Assembly: GCA_016720075.1 (NCBI GenBank)
Contig: JADJXW010000008.1
Coordinates: 39,734 to 103,733, forward strand
Source: Pseudomonadota bacterium
GTDB taxonomy: Bacteria; Pseudomonadota; Gammaproteobacteria; Steroidobacterales; Steroidobacteraceae
Direction of reading: 5' to 3'
DNA length: 64,000 nt
The notes under the pieces are model-generated. The model was not told the DNA's origin and made no database searches. It saw only the letters and a program-made list of their open reading frames with translations. A program made the translations under genes and the position numbers. Numbering within the stretch: position 1 is the first letter of the stretch; the number at the start of each line of letters is the position of its first letter. Positions 26,357-34,156 of the stretch are shown in pieces.

Positions 26357-27595
26357 TCAAGGGCTGTAGCCGCGCTCGCCATGCGAGGCCAGGTCGAGGC
26401 CCTCGGACTCGGACTCCTCGCTGACGCGCAGCCCCAGCGTCGCATCGAGCAGCTTCAGCAGCAGCCAGGTGATGAACCCGCACCAGAGCATGGTGACGCC
26501 GATGCCCAGCGCCTGCACGCCCAGCTGCGCCAGCATGGACTTCTGCACCGTGAAGCCGCTGCCTCCCAGCGACACCGCCGCGAATACGCCGGTGAGCAGG
26601 CTGCCGACCACGCCGCCCACGCCGTGCACGGGCGACACATCGAGCGAATCATCCAGGTGCAGCACGCGCTTCAGGAACTGCGTGGCCGAGAAGCACACGA
26701 TGCCGGCGATGAAGCCGATGGCCAGTGCCCCGGCAGGCCCGACGAAGCCGGACGCCGGCGTGATGGTGCCGAGTCCCGCCACCATGCCGGTGATCACGCC
26801 CAGCAGGCTCGGTTTGCCGTAGCGCTTCCATTCCACGAGCATCCACGCGAAGGCGCCGGCCGAAGCGCCCAGGTGCGTGGTGAGCACTGCCATCGTGGCC
26901 GTGCCATTGGCGGCCAGCGCGCTGCCGCCGTTGAAGCCGAACCAGCCCACCCACAGCAGCCCCGCGCCGCAGGCGGCCAGCGGCAGGCTGTGCGGTGCCA
27001 TGGCCACATGCGGGAACCCCCGCCGCCGGCCGATGACCAGCGCGCAGACCAGCGCCGCCATGCCGGCATTCACGTGCACCACGATGCCACCGGCGAAATC
27101 CATCACGCCGAGCCGGGCCATCCAGCCGCCGCCCCACACCCAGTGCGCCACCGGCACATAGACCAGCAGCAGCCACAGCGCGGAGAACCACAGCACCACG
27201 CTGAAGCGCACGCGCTCGGCATAGCCGCCGATGACCAGCGCCGGGGTGATGATGGCGAAGGTCATCTGGAACATCGCGAACAGCGTTTCCGGAATGCTGC
27301 CCGTCAGGCTGTCGCGGCCCATGCCGGAGAACAGCGCGCGGTCCAGCCCGCCGATGAAGTCCTGCGCGCCGCCGCCGTTGCCGAAGGCCAGGCTGTAGCC
27401 AACCGCGAACCACAGCATCGACACCAGGCCGGTTATGGCGAAGCACTGCACGAGGATGGAGAGCGAGTTCTTGCCGCGCACCAGGCCGCTGTAGAACAGC
27501 GCGAGGCCCGGCAGGGTCATGAAGAGCACCAGCGCAGTCGAAGTCAACATCCACGCGGTATCGGCGCCGTTCTGGACAGCTGCGTTCACGATCAT
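26357..27595 (-). CDS. amt: Ammonium transporter
   Basis: Amt/MEP/Rh channel of 412 residues with eleven predicted membrane helices. Conserved features are ADTAWMLTSTALVLFMTLPG at the N-terminus, AYAERVRF-like GGYAERVRFSVVLW, the first twin-His region DFAGGIVVHVNAGMAALV, and the second, SPVHGVGGVVGSLLTGVF. The ATG at 27595 gives the usual mature N-terminus, though its G-rich ribosome site is very close; a TTG at 27628 would add 11 residues. No PII gene is adjacent; a GlnK-like gene lies at 52.0 kb. A good sigma-54 promoter is not visible upstream. Confidence 0.95.
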   Translation of the reverse strand: MIVNAAVQNGADTAWMLTSTALVLFMTLPGLALFYSGLVRGKNSLSILVQCFAITGLVSMLWFAVGYSLAFGNGGGAQDFIGGLDRALFSGMGRDSLTGSIPETLFAMFQMTFAIITPALVIGGYAERVRFSVVLWFSALWLLLVYVPVAHWVWGGGWMARLGVMDFAGGIVVHVNAGMAALVCALVIGRRRGFPHVAMAPHSLPLAACGAGLLWVGWFGFNGGSALAANGTATMAVLTTHLGASAGAFAWMLVEWKRYGKPSLLGVITGMVAGLGTITPASGFVGPAGALAIGFIAGIVCFSATQFLKRVLHLDDSLDVSPVHGVGGVVGSLLTGVFAAVSLGGSGFTVQKSMLAQLGVQALGIGVTMLWCGFITWLLLKLLDATLGLRVSEESESEGLDLASHGERGYSP

Positions 27596-27643
27596 CCCCC
27601 CAGGTAATGGAACGGTTAGTTTATCCAACCAACCGTGCAGCGG

Positions 27644-28504
27644 TCAGCCCGATTCCGTCACCAGCAGCACCCGCTCGGAGAGACCTTCCATGATGGACGT
27701 GACGGCGTCCGGCTCCAGGTTCAGTGCCTTGAGCAGCGGTTCGCGGGGGAGGCGAAGAAGCCGGGGTTCGAGTGGATGGGTGAATCCTGCCTCGAGCGCC
27801 AGCTGCACGCCCAGGTGCACCAGCGTCGTCAGGTCGCGCGCCGGCTCCGGGGCCCGGGAGGGATCATCGTGGTACCGGGTGGCCAGCACGATGGACTGCG
27901 GCAGCCGCCAGTTCTCGAACACCACCTCGGCGCAGCGGCCATGGCCCACCTGCACCAGCTGCGCCTCGAGCTCACCGACCTGCGCCTCGGGATCCCGGGC
28001 CAGCGCTTCCAACAGCTTCGTCACGCCGGCCGAGTCCACGCGTTCCTGGACCGGCACGCCGAAGTCGTGCAGCAGCGCGGACATGAAGGCTTCGGTGGCT
28101 GCGGCCCGGCCGCTGCGCCTGGCAAGGGCTTCGGCCGCGAAAGCGCTGGCCACGCTGTGCAGCGCCAGCGCGCGCGGATCGATGGGGGCCTGCTGGCTGC
28201 GGCGCGCCACGCTGCGATCCAGGCAGGCGGCTGCGGCGATGCCGCGCACCGAATCAAGGCCCAGCAGCATCAGCGCCCGGTCCAGCGTGCCGACATTGCG
28301 CGAGCTGCCATAGAAGGCGGAGTTGGCGACCTTCAGCACGCGCACCGACAGGGCCGGCTCGCGCTGGATCACCTCGGCGATCTGCCGCGCATCGAGACTT
28401 GCGTCACACAAAGCGGCCAGGATGCGATGCGCCGTGTTGGCGCCGCCCGCGATGACCCCGAGGGAGCTCGCCGCCCGTACGATTTCTTCATCCGTGATGC
28501 TCAT
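27644..28504 (-). CDS. HDOD-domain signalling protein
   Basis: A 286-residue protein made largely of an HDOD domain (about 20-215), with LAALCDASLDARQIAEVIQR, the VRVLKVANSAFYGSSR helix and ALLHDFG. HDOD is a catalytically degenerate HD-type domain found in signalling proteins, often linked with c-di-GMP networks. It is divergent from the PAS-GGDEF-EAL gene (74 bases between the chosen starts), suggesting a functional pairing. The C-terminal 70 residues carry no recognised domain. Confidence 0.85.
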   Translation of the reverse strand: MSITDEEIVRAASSLGVIAGGANTAHRILAALCDASLDARQIAEVIQREPALSVRVLKVANSAFYGSSRNVGTLDRALMLLGLDSVRGIAAAACLDRSVARRSQQAPIDPRALALHSVASAFAAEALARRSGRAAATEAFMSALLHDFGVPVQERVDSAGVTKLLEALARDPEAQVGELEAQLVQVGHGRCAEVVFENWRLPQSIVLATRYHDDPSRAPEPARDLTTLVHLGVQLALEAGFTHPLEPRLLRLPREPLLKALNLEPDAVTSIMEGLSERVLLVTESG

Positions 28505-28578
28505 GCGGGCGAGAAACCTATCACATATTCGGTCCGGCCCGCTCCAACGTGGGGCTTGGCGGCCGTTACACCGGTGAC

Positions 28579-30927
28579 ATGTTCCTCATTTCCAATCCTC
28601 GCGCGCGGGATACGCCCGGGTACCTGCGCAGCAGGCTGCGCGCGGGGCTTGAATCATTCGCCGTCGCATTGGCGTCCTGCGCGGCGGCGATGCTGATGGC
28701 GATCCTGGGCGGTGGCCTGGACCGCTTCGGTCCCACCGACATTGCAGCCGCGGGATTCCTCGCCGCGCTTTCGGGCCTGATCTATTTCCGAGGTCGCACG
28801 AATTCCGAGCGCAACCGGCGCGAGCTGTTGCAGCAGCAGGAGCGCCTGACCGCCGTGATCGAAGGCACCGGCGTGGGCTATTGGGAAGCGCGCGTGGGTT
28901 CCGACCGCATCCATGTCAGCGAGCGCTGGTCGCAGATGCTGGGCCTGCACCTGGATCCGGCCGAGCCGCTCTCCGTGGAGCACTGGCGATCGCTGGTGCA
29001 TCCGGATGACCTGCCCAAGGTCGACACCGTGGTCGCCGAGTGTTTCCGGAACCGCGACTACGTGTACCAGCTGGACTTCCGCCTGCGCCACGCAGACGGC
29101 TACTGGGTCTGGGTGATGTCGCGCGGCACCGTGATCGAGCGCAAGCCGGATGGCAGTCCGATCCGGGTCGTCGGCACGCAGCTGGACATCACCGCGCGCA
29201 AGACAGCCGAATCCGCATTGATGGAAAGCGAGCGCAAGTTCCGCTCGCTGTTCGAACGCTCCCCCGTCGGCATCGCGCTGACGGACTTCCGCACCCGCCG
29301 CTTCCTGCAGGTGAATGACGCGTTCCTCGAGCCCGGCGGATTCAGGCGCGAGGAAATGCTGACGATGTGCTTCGACCAGCTGGCCGCGCGCGAGGATGGC
29401 GGTCCGCTGAACCAGCCCACCGGCCATCGCGAACGCGAGCTGCTTCGAAAGGACGGCACACGCTACCCGGTCATGATCTCCGGCATCCGCATGAAGGATG
29501 CCGCCGGGCGCGAGGTGGTCTGGTCGGTGGTGCAGGACATCTCGCATCGCAAGGCCGTGGAGAGGGAGCTTGCCGATGCGGCGCGGCACGACCGTCTCAC
29601 CGGGCTCGCCAACCGCCTGCAATTCATGGACCGGCTGAAAGAGGCCATCGATCGCGTGCGCACTGGTGGGCAGAAGATGCTCGCCGTGCTGTTCCTGGAC
29701 TTCGACCGCTTCAAGGTGGTGAACGACGCCATGGGCCACCAGGCCGGCGACGAACTGCTGGTGCTGATGGCCGAACGCCTGCGCCGGTCGATGCGCAGCT
29801 CCGATGCCACGCCCGGTTCCAGCAACCAGATCGCCCGCTTCGGCGGGGATGAATTCCTGCTGCTGCTCAACGACATCGAGCGGCCAGAGGATGCCGGGCG
29901 CATCGCCGATCGGCTGCTGAAGTCGCTGTCGCAGCCCTACCGCATCCATGGCCGCGACGTGCACTCCACGGCCAGCGTGGGCATCGTCACCAGCCAGACG
30001 GGCGACGACGACGCCGAGACCATCGTGCGCAACGCGGACCTGGCCATGTACGAGGCCAAGCACGCCGGCCGCGCCTGCGCCGTGTTCTTCAACGACGACA
30101 TGCACACGCGCCTGACGCGCAACCTGACGATCGAGACCAGCCTGCGCGAGGCGCTGGGCACCGAGCAGCTCTCGCTGGTGTACCAGCCCATCGTCGAGCT
30201 CGATACGGGCCGACGCTCTTCCGTGGAGGCGCTGATCCGCTGGAAGCATCCGACGCTCGGGGCGATCTCGCCCGGGGAGTTCGTGCCGGTGGCCGAGGAA
30301 TCCGGCCTCATCGTGCCCGTGGGTGAGTGGGTGATGCGCGAGAGCTGCGCGGCGCTGGCGCGCTGGCAGAAGCTGGATCCGGACAAGGCGCCGCGCGTGG
30401 TCAGCGTGAACGTGTCGCGCGCGGAGCTGGCCCAGGGCCAGCGGCTGCTCGACGGCGTGCGCGCGGCGCTCGACGCGGCAGGTCTGCCGCCGCAGAGCCT
30501 GCAGCTGGAAGTCACCGAGCGCGAGGTGATGCGCGACCCGGAGGCCTCGCTCGCGCTGATGCACCGGCTGCGCGAGATCGGCGTCAGGCTCGCGATGGAC
30601 GATTTCGGCACGGGCACTTCTTCGCTGGGCTGCCTGCGCGAATATCCCTTCGATGTGATCAAGATCGACCGCTCGTTCATCAACGGGCTGTCAGCCGGCC
30701 CCGATACGCTGGCGGTGATCCACGCCACGATCACGCTGGTGGAGAACCTGGGCAAGTGCAGCGTCGGCGAGGGCGTGGAAACCGCCGAGCAGCTGGCCAT
30801 CCTGCAGTCGCTCGGGTGCCACTATGCGCAGGGGTATTTCCTGGGCCGCCCCATGCCTGAATCCGACGTGGTCGAGACCGAGCGGACCGTCATCGCCCCG
30901 CGCCTGCAGCTGACCAGCCAGGGCTGA
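28579..30927 (+). CDS. Membrane PAS-PAS-GGDEF-EAL c-di-GMP protein
   Basis: Bifunctional cyclic-di-GMP protein of 782 residues. Two N-terminal hydrophobic segments (about 20-75) are followed by a PAS_3-type domain (GYWEARVGSDR), a second PAS (FRSLFERSPVGIALTDF), a GGDEF domain with the intact motif at about 422-426, and an EAL domain (EAL at 550-552). The EAL part retains the Asn of VSVNVSR, the Glu of LEVTERE, DDFGTGTSSLG and GEGVETAEQ, so both cyclase and phosphodiesterase activity look possible. An upstream ATG at 28549 would add ten residues; neither start has a strong ribosome site. Confidence 0.94.
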   Translation: MFLISNPRARDTPGYLRSRLRAGLESFAVALASCAAAMLMAILGGGLDRFGPTDIAAAGFLAALSGLIYFRGRTNSERNRRELLQQQERLTAVIEGTGVGYWEARVGSDRIHVSERWSQMLGLHLDPAEPLSVEHWRSLVHPDDLPKVDTVVAECFRNRDYVYQLDFRLRHADGYWVWVMSRGTVIERKPDGSPIRVVGTQLDITARKTAESALMESERKFRSLFERSPVGIALTDFRTRRFLQVNDAFLEPGGFRREEMLTMCFDQLAAREDGGPLNQPTGHRERELLRKDGTRYPVMISGIRMKDAAGREVVWSVVQDISHRKAVERELADAARHDRLTGLANRLQFMDRLKEAIDRVRTGGQKMLAVLFLDFDRFKVVNDAMGHQAGDELLVLMAERLRRSMRSSDATPGSSNQIARFGGDEFLLLLNDIERPEDAGRIADRLLKSLSQPYRIHGRDVHSTASVGIVTSQTGDDDAETIVRNADLAMYEAKHAGRACAVFFNDDMHTRLTRNLTIETSLREALGTEQLSLVYQPIVELDTGRRSSVEALIRWKHPTLGAISPGEFVPVAEESGLIVPVGEWVMRESCAALARWQKLDPDKAPRVVSVNVSRAELAQGQRLLDGVRAALDAAGLPPQSLQLEVTEREVMRDPEASLALMHRLREIGVRLAMDDFGTGTSSLGCLREYPFDVIKIDRSFINGLSAGPDTLAVIHATITLVENLGKCSVGEGVETAEQLAILQSLGCHYAQGYFLGRPMPESDVVETERTVIAPRLQLTSQG

Positions 30928-30953
30928 CCCCCTCTGTCCCCCAAGGTTCGTGC

Positions 30954-30969
30954 ACCCCCTCCCGGGGGT
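30954..30969 (+). terminator. Possible hairpin between the GGDEF-EAL gene and the ECF sigma gene
   Basis: ACCCCC (30954-30959) pairs with GGGGGT (30964-30969) around a four-base loop, followed by only two further T. It could end the upstream transcript or form part of the sigma-factor leader. Weak evidence. Confidence 0.25.
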
Positions 30970-30988
30970 TTGGGCGTATAGGGGAGAT

Positions 30989-31606
30989 GTGAGCCTGCAA
31001 GTCATATCCCCATTCGAAACCCCGGGCGACCAGGGCGCCTTGCCGCCCGCGGCGCTGGGGCTGCAGGGGGCCGCCGCGGTGGCCGACGACCTGGCGGCCG
31101 CGCAGCGCGGCGACAACCTCGCCTTCGCCCGGCTGATTCGCGCCCACCAGTCGCGCGTGTTCAGCGTGGCGCTGCGGCTCACCGGCAGTCGCGAGGATGC
31201 AGAAGAACTGGCGCAGGATGCCTTCGTGCAGCTGCATGCCGCGCTGGCGCAGGTCACCGGTCCCTCGCACGTGCTGCACTGGCTGCTGCGCACCGTCAGC
31301 CATCGCAGCATCGACCGGCTGCGCGCCCGCGAGCGCGCGCCGCGGCTGGTGCAGATCGACGCCGACCACGAGCCCGCGGGCTGCGACAACGCAACCGACC
31401 CGCTGTGGGCAAGGCGCCTGCAGCGCCTGCTGCTGCAGCTGCCCGCGGCGCCGCGCGCCGTGGTGACGCTGCGTTTCCAGGAAGACCTGGAGCCCACCGA
31501 GATCGCCGCGGCACTCGACATGCCGGTGAATACGGTCAAGAGTCACCTGCGCCGCTCGCTCGAGTGGCTGCGCGCGCAGCAGGCCGGAGATGGACATGGA
31601 CATTGA
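30989..31606 (+). CDS. ECF-family RNA polymerase sigma factor
   Basis: Sigma-70 family ECF factor of 205 residues. Region 2 (FARLIRAHQSRVFSVALRLT and the following DAEELAQDAF) and region 4 (LPAAPRAVVTLRFQEDLEPT, with the helix-turn-helix IAAALDMPVNTVKSHLRRSL) are complete. The GTG at 30989 follows AGGGGAG; a TTG or GTG further upstream would only add unconserved sequence. It is followed by a small membrane anti-sigma-like protein and a DUF4252 protein in overlapping frames, a common arrangement for RpoE-like factors that respond to envelope stress. Target promoters are unknown. Confidence 0.9.
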   Translation: MSLQVISPFETPGDQGALPPAALGLQGAAAVADDLAAAQRGDNLAFARLIRAHQSRVFSVALRLTGSREDAEELAQDAFVQLHAALAQVTGPSHVLHWLLRTVSHRSIDRLRARERAPRLVQIDADHEPAGCDNATDPLWARRLQRLLLQLPAAPRAVVTLRFQEDLEPTEIAAALDMPVNTVKSHLRRSLEWLRAQQAGDGHGH

Positions 31607-31907
31607 AGAATCACTGCGACGCGCGCTGCGCGTCGAGGAACCCCCGCCGGATTTCACCCAGCGCGTGATGGCGCGGGTGAATGCCCAGTCGCAGGCCAGG
31701 CGCCGCGCGCGCTGGCATTTGCCGCTGGCGCTGGCCGCCTCGGGCGTGCTGGCGGTGGTGGCCCTGGGCATCGTGCAGCAGCAGCGCGAGGCGCAGCGCC
31801 TGCAGTCGGCCCAGCAACTGGCGATCGCGCTCGAGATCACAAGCTCACAGCTCAATCAGGTGCAGCAGAAGCTGAACCGCGGACAGAACATGGAGAACGG
31901 AATATGA
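31596..31907 (+). CDS. Small membrane protein, likely anti-sigma factor
   Basis: About 103 residues: a cytoplasmic N-terminus (IEESLRRALRVEEPPPDFTQ), one transmembrane helix (LPLALAASGVLAVVALGI) and a short periplasmic coiled-coil-like tail rich in Gln. It overlaps the sigma gene by 11 bases and the DUF4252 gene by four. Position and topology suggest an anti-sigma factor that holds the ECF sigma at the membrane. It lacks the zinc-binding HxxxCxxC motif of ZAS proteins. The ATG at 31596 sits six bases after GGAG; the ATG at 31590 is directly against it. Confidence 0.68.
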   Translation: MDIEESLRRALRVEEPPPDFTQRVMARVNAQSQARRRARWHLPLALAASGVLAVVALGIVQQQREAQRLQSAQQLAIALEITSSQLNQVQQKLNRGQNMENGI

Positions 31908-32482
31908 AACGCATGGGATTGCTGCTGGTGCTGGCCTTTGCGCCGGCGCTGGTGCTGGCGCAGTCGGCACGCCTGAAGCTGCCGGATCTGTCGGGCCTGG
32001 CCTCGAAGGCCACGGAGTCCGTGGACATCGACATGGATGGGGACACGCTGCGCACCGCGGGCGCGTTCCTCTCGGGAGGCGGTGGCGTGGATCCGCAGTT
32101 CGCCGAGACGGTGAAGGGCCTGCAGGGCATCTACCTGAAGGTGTTCTCCTTCGACAAGCCCGGCCAGTACTCGATGCGCGACATCGAACCGGTGCTGGCG
32201 CAGGTACAGGCGCAGGGCTGGAAGAAGCTGCTGTCGGTGCGTGACAAGGAAGATCGCGTCGAGATGTGGCTGCGCGACAACGCCACCGATGGCGGCATGT
32301 TCTTCATCGCCTCCGAACCGAAGGAGCTGGTGCTGATCAACATTGTCGGCAAGGTGGACCTGGAAACCCTGCGCAGGCTGCAGGGCCGCATGGGGGTGCC
32401 GGTGTTGCCCGGCGTGCCGCCCGCGCCGCCCGCGCCGCCCGCACCGCCCGCACCAGCGGCTCCCCCGGCGCCCGCGCGCTAG
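31904..32482 (+). CDS. DUF4252 exported protein with Pro/Ala tail
   Basis: A 192-residue exported protein: signal peptide (MGLLLVLAFAPALVLAQ) followed by a DUF4252 domain (GIYLKVFSFDKPGQY; GWKKLLSVRDKEDRVEMWL; GMFFIASEPKELVLINIVGK). DUF4252 proteins are often part of ECF-sigma operons and have no known activity. The C-terminus is a proline/alanine tail built from a tandem nine-base repeat. It starts within the anti-sigma gene (ATGA) and its stop overlaps the convergent GGDEF gene's stop by four bases. Confidence 0.85.
   Translation: MKRMGLLLVLAFAPALVLAQSARLKLPDLSGLASKATESVDIDMDGDTLRTAGAFLSGGGGVDPQFAETVKGLQGIYLKVFSFDKPGQYSMRDIEPVLAQVQAQGWKKLLSVRDKEDRVEMWLRDNATDGGMFFIASEPKELVLINIVGKVDLETLRRLQGRMGVPVLPGVPPAPPAPPAPPAPAAPPAPAR
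32417..32452 (+). repeat. Tandem nine-base repeat encoding Pro-Pro-Ala
   Basis: Four consecutive copies of CCGCCCGCR (last base G, G, A, A) in the 3' end of the DUF4252 gene. Copy number could vary by slippage, changing only the length of the Pro/Ala tail. Confidence 0.85.
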
Positions 32483-33498
32483 AACAGTTCGATCTCGTGC
32501 TCGAGGACGGCTGCTTCGCCCTCGAGCTCGCCCTGCGCCACCAGCTGTTCATGCTGGAAGACGCGGTTCCGGCCATTCTTCTTGGCGTAATAGAGCGCCG
32601 CGTCGGCGCGGCCAATGGCGCCAGCCGGCGCATCGTGCAGCCGGATGCGCGTCCAGCCGATGCTGGTCGTGACCCTGCCCACCTGCGGAAAGCGATGGGC
32701 CTCGACGGCGGCGCGCAGCCGTTCCATCACATTGCCCGTGTCGACCTCTGAAGTCTCGCGCAGCAGCACCACGAATTCCTCGCCGCCGAAGCGGTAGACG
32801 CGATCCTCGCCGCGGAAATTGCGCTGGATGATCTGGCTGACCAGCAGCAGCACCTCGTCGCCGATCACATGGCCGTAGCCGTCGTTCACGGCCTTGAAGT
32901 GGTCGATGTCGAGCACGCCGATCCAGCAGTCGCGCGCGATGGCGCTGGTGGCGGCGGCCAGTTCGCGGCGCAGTTTCTCGAACTGCGCCTCGAAGGTCTT
33001 GCGGTTCAGCAGGCCCGTGAGCGTGTCGCGTTCGCCGTAGTCGAGCAGCGCCAGGTGGTTGCGCACGATGCGCAGCACGCCGTTGATCAGCATCAGCTCT
33101 CGCGGCTCCGGGGTGCGCAGACCCACGACTTCCAGGATCCCGATCACGTGGCCGTTGTCGCCGTGCAGCGGGAACAGGATCTCGCAGCCGCCATTGGCGG
33201 TCCTGCCCAGCGTGGGTTCGCCGCTTTCGATGCAGTCCTTCCACAACGGCAGGCCCGCCAGGCTCTCGACATTGTCGCGGCGGCGGGTGACATCCACGCC
33301 GCCATCGGCGCGGGTCGTGCCCGCCAGGCAGTGCGTGGCGCGCGGCACGCCGGCCTCGTGGCGCAACTTGACGAGCGTCACCGAGTCCGCGGCGAGGAAC
33401 TGCAGGAGCAGTTGCACCAGCGAAAACTCTATTTCGTCGCGGTCACGATGATTCGTCGTTGCCGCAACGCATTCGATCAGAAGAGGGGAAGCATCCAT
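32479..33498 (-). CDS. GAF-GGDEF diguanylate cyclase
   Basis: Soluble protein of 339 residues: an N-terminal GAF-like sensor (about 15-150, with CEILFPLHGDNGHVIGILEV) and a C-terminal GGDEF domain. The GGDEF domain has the active-site form GGEEF (VYRFGGEEFVVLL) and the nucleotide-binding segment GVLDIDHFKAVNDGYGH. It should make c-di-GMP. I did not see an upstream RxxD inhibitory site with certainty. It is the third c-di-GMP-related gene within 6 kb, with the HDOD and GGDEF-EAL genes. Confidence 0.92.
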   Translation of the reverse strand: MDASPLLIECVAATTNHRDRDEIEFSLVQLLLQFLAADSVTLVKLRHEAGVPRATHCLAGTTRADGGVDVTRRRDNVESLAGLPLWKDCIESGEPTLGRTANGGCEILFPLHGDNGHVIGILEVVGLRTPEPRELMLINGVLRIVRNHLALLDYGERDTLTGLLNRKTFEAQFEKLRRELAAATSAIARDCWIGVLDIDHFKAVNDGYGHVIGDEVLLLVSQIIQRNFRGEDRVYRFGGEEFVVLLRETSEVDTGNVMERLRAAVEAHRFPQVGRVTTSIGWTRIRLHDAPAGAIGRADAALYYAKKNGRNRVFQHEQLVAQGELEGEAAVLEHEIELF

Positions 33499-33508
33499 GC
33501 TGCAACGC

Positions 33509-33524
33509 TGTATCGGCAGCTATC
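33509..33524 (+). promoter_or_regulatory. Weak RstA-like half-matched repeat before the GAF-GGDEF gene
   Basis: TGTATC-GGCA-GCTATC: the first half matches the box seen at three other loci; the second matches in four of six positions with the same 10-base period. It lies 11 bases before the GGDEF start. It may be chance. Confidence 0.2.
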
Positions 33525-33574
33525 GCTGCACCTTGAGGGTGCGGCGTGTGAAACCCGTCACAAAAATATTTCGC

Positions 33575-34156
33575 TTAGTCTCCGACGCGCTGCATCATCA
33601 CATCGAAATTCGCCGCGCGCAGTTCGCGCCGCGTCGAATTGAGCTTGGACAGGTCCCGGATTGGGCCCACCAGCACGCGGTGCAGCTCGTCGGTGTCGAT
33701 CGACACATGCTGCACCTTGGCCTCGATGCCGAGCTTCTCCACCTTCGAGCGCACCCGTTCGGCTTCCTCGCGATTGCGGTAAGAGCCCACCTGCAGCACA
33801 TAGGCGCCCGGCTGTTCCACTGCGGCCACGGCTGTGTCGCGCTGCGGGGGCTTGCCCTTCTGCGGCACTTCCATCTCGAACTTGGGCAGCATGCTGTAGA
33901 AGTCGTACTGCGCGGCCGGATCGGCCGCGGCTGGCGTTTCGTCCCCCGCATCGCGCTTGGCCGCCGCCTGGGGCTGGGGTTTCACCTCCGCCGCCTGTGG
34001 CCCGTGGTGCCGGTCCATCACAAACACCGCCAGCGCCACGGCAAGGCCAAGGCCCAGGCCGGCGCCAAAGGTGCGGTAGTGCAGCGGCAGGCCGCCGCCC
34101 TGGCGGGATCCGCCCTTGTAGTCGCGCGCGCTCAGCGGTTGCCGCGGTCGTGTCAC
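33575..34156 (-). CDS. SPOR-domain membrane protein, FtsN-like
   Basis: Bitopic inner-membrane protein of 193 residues: short basic cytoplasmic part, one membrane helix (about 30-47, GAGLGLGLAVALAVFVMD), a proline/alanine linker, and a C-terminal SPOR domain (from about 118, AYVLQVGSYRNREEAERVRS ... VLVGPI). SPOR domains bind denuded glycan strands at the division septum, and FtsN-like proteins downstream of argS are common in gammaproteobacteria. It overlaps argS by four bases. Confidence 0.9.
   Translation of the reverse strand: MTRPRQPLSARDYKGGSRQGGGLPLHYRTFGAGLGLGLAVALAVFVMDRHHGPQAAEVKPQPQAAAKRDAGDETPAAADPAAQYDFYSMLPKFEMEVPQKGKPPQRDTAVAAVEQPGAYVLQVGSYRNREEAERVRSKVEKLGIEAKVQHVSIDTDELHRVLVGPIRDLSKLNSTRRELRAANFDVMMQRVGD

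Noticed and set aside
27596..27643. Possible sigma-54 promoter upstream of amt (minus strand, TGCACGGTTGGTTGG)
   Set aside because: The essential GG of the -24 element is missing and the -12 GC does not fall at the right distance.
28556..28582. GTTACA and TGACAT near the GGDEF-EAL start as another RstA-like box
   Set aside because: Reading on the minus strand gives a spacing that does not keep the 10-base period, and only one half matches well.
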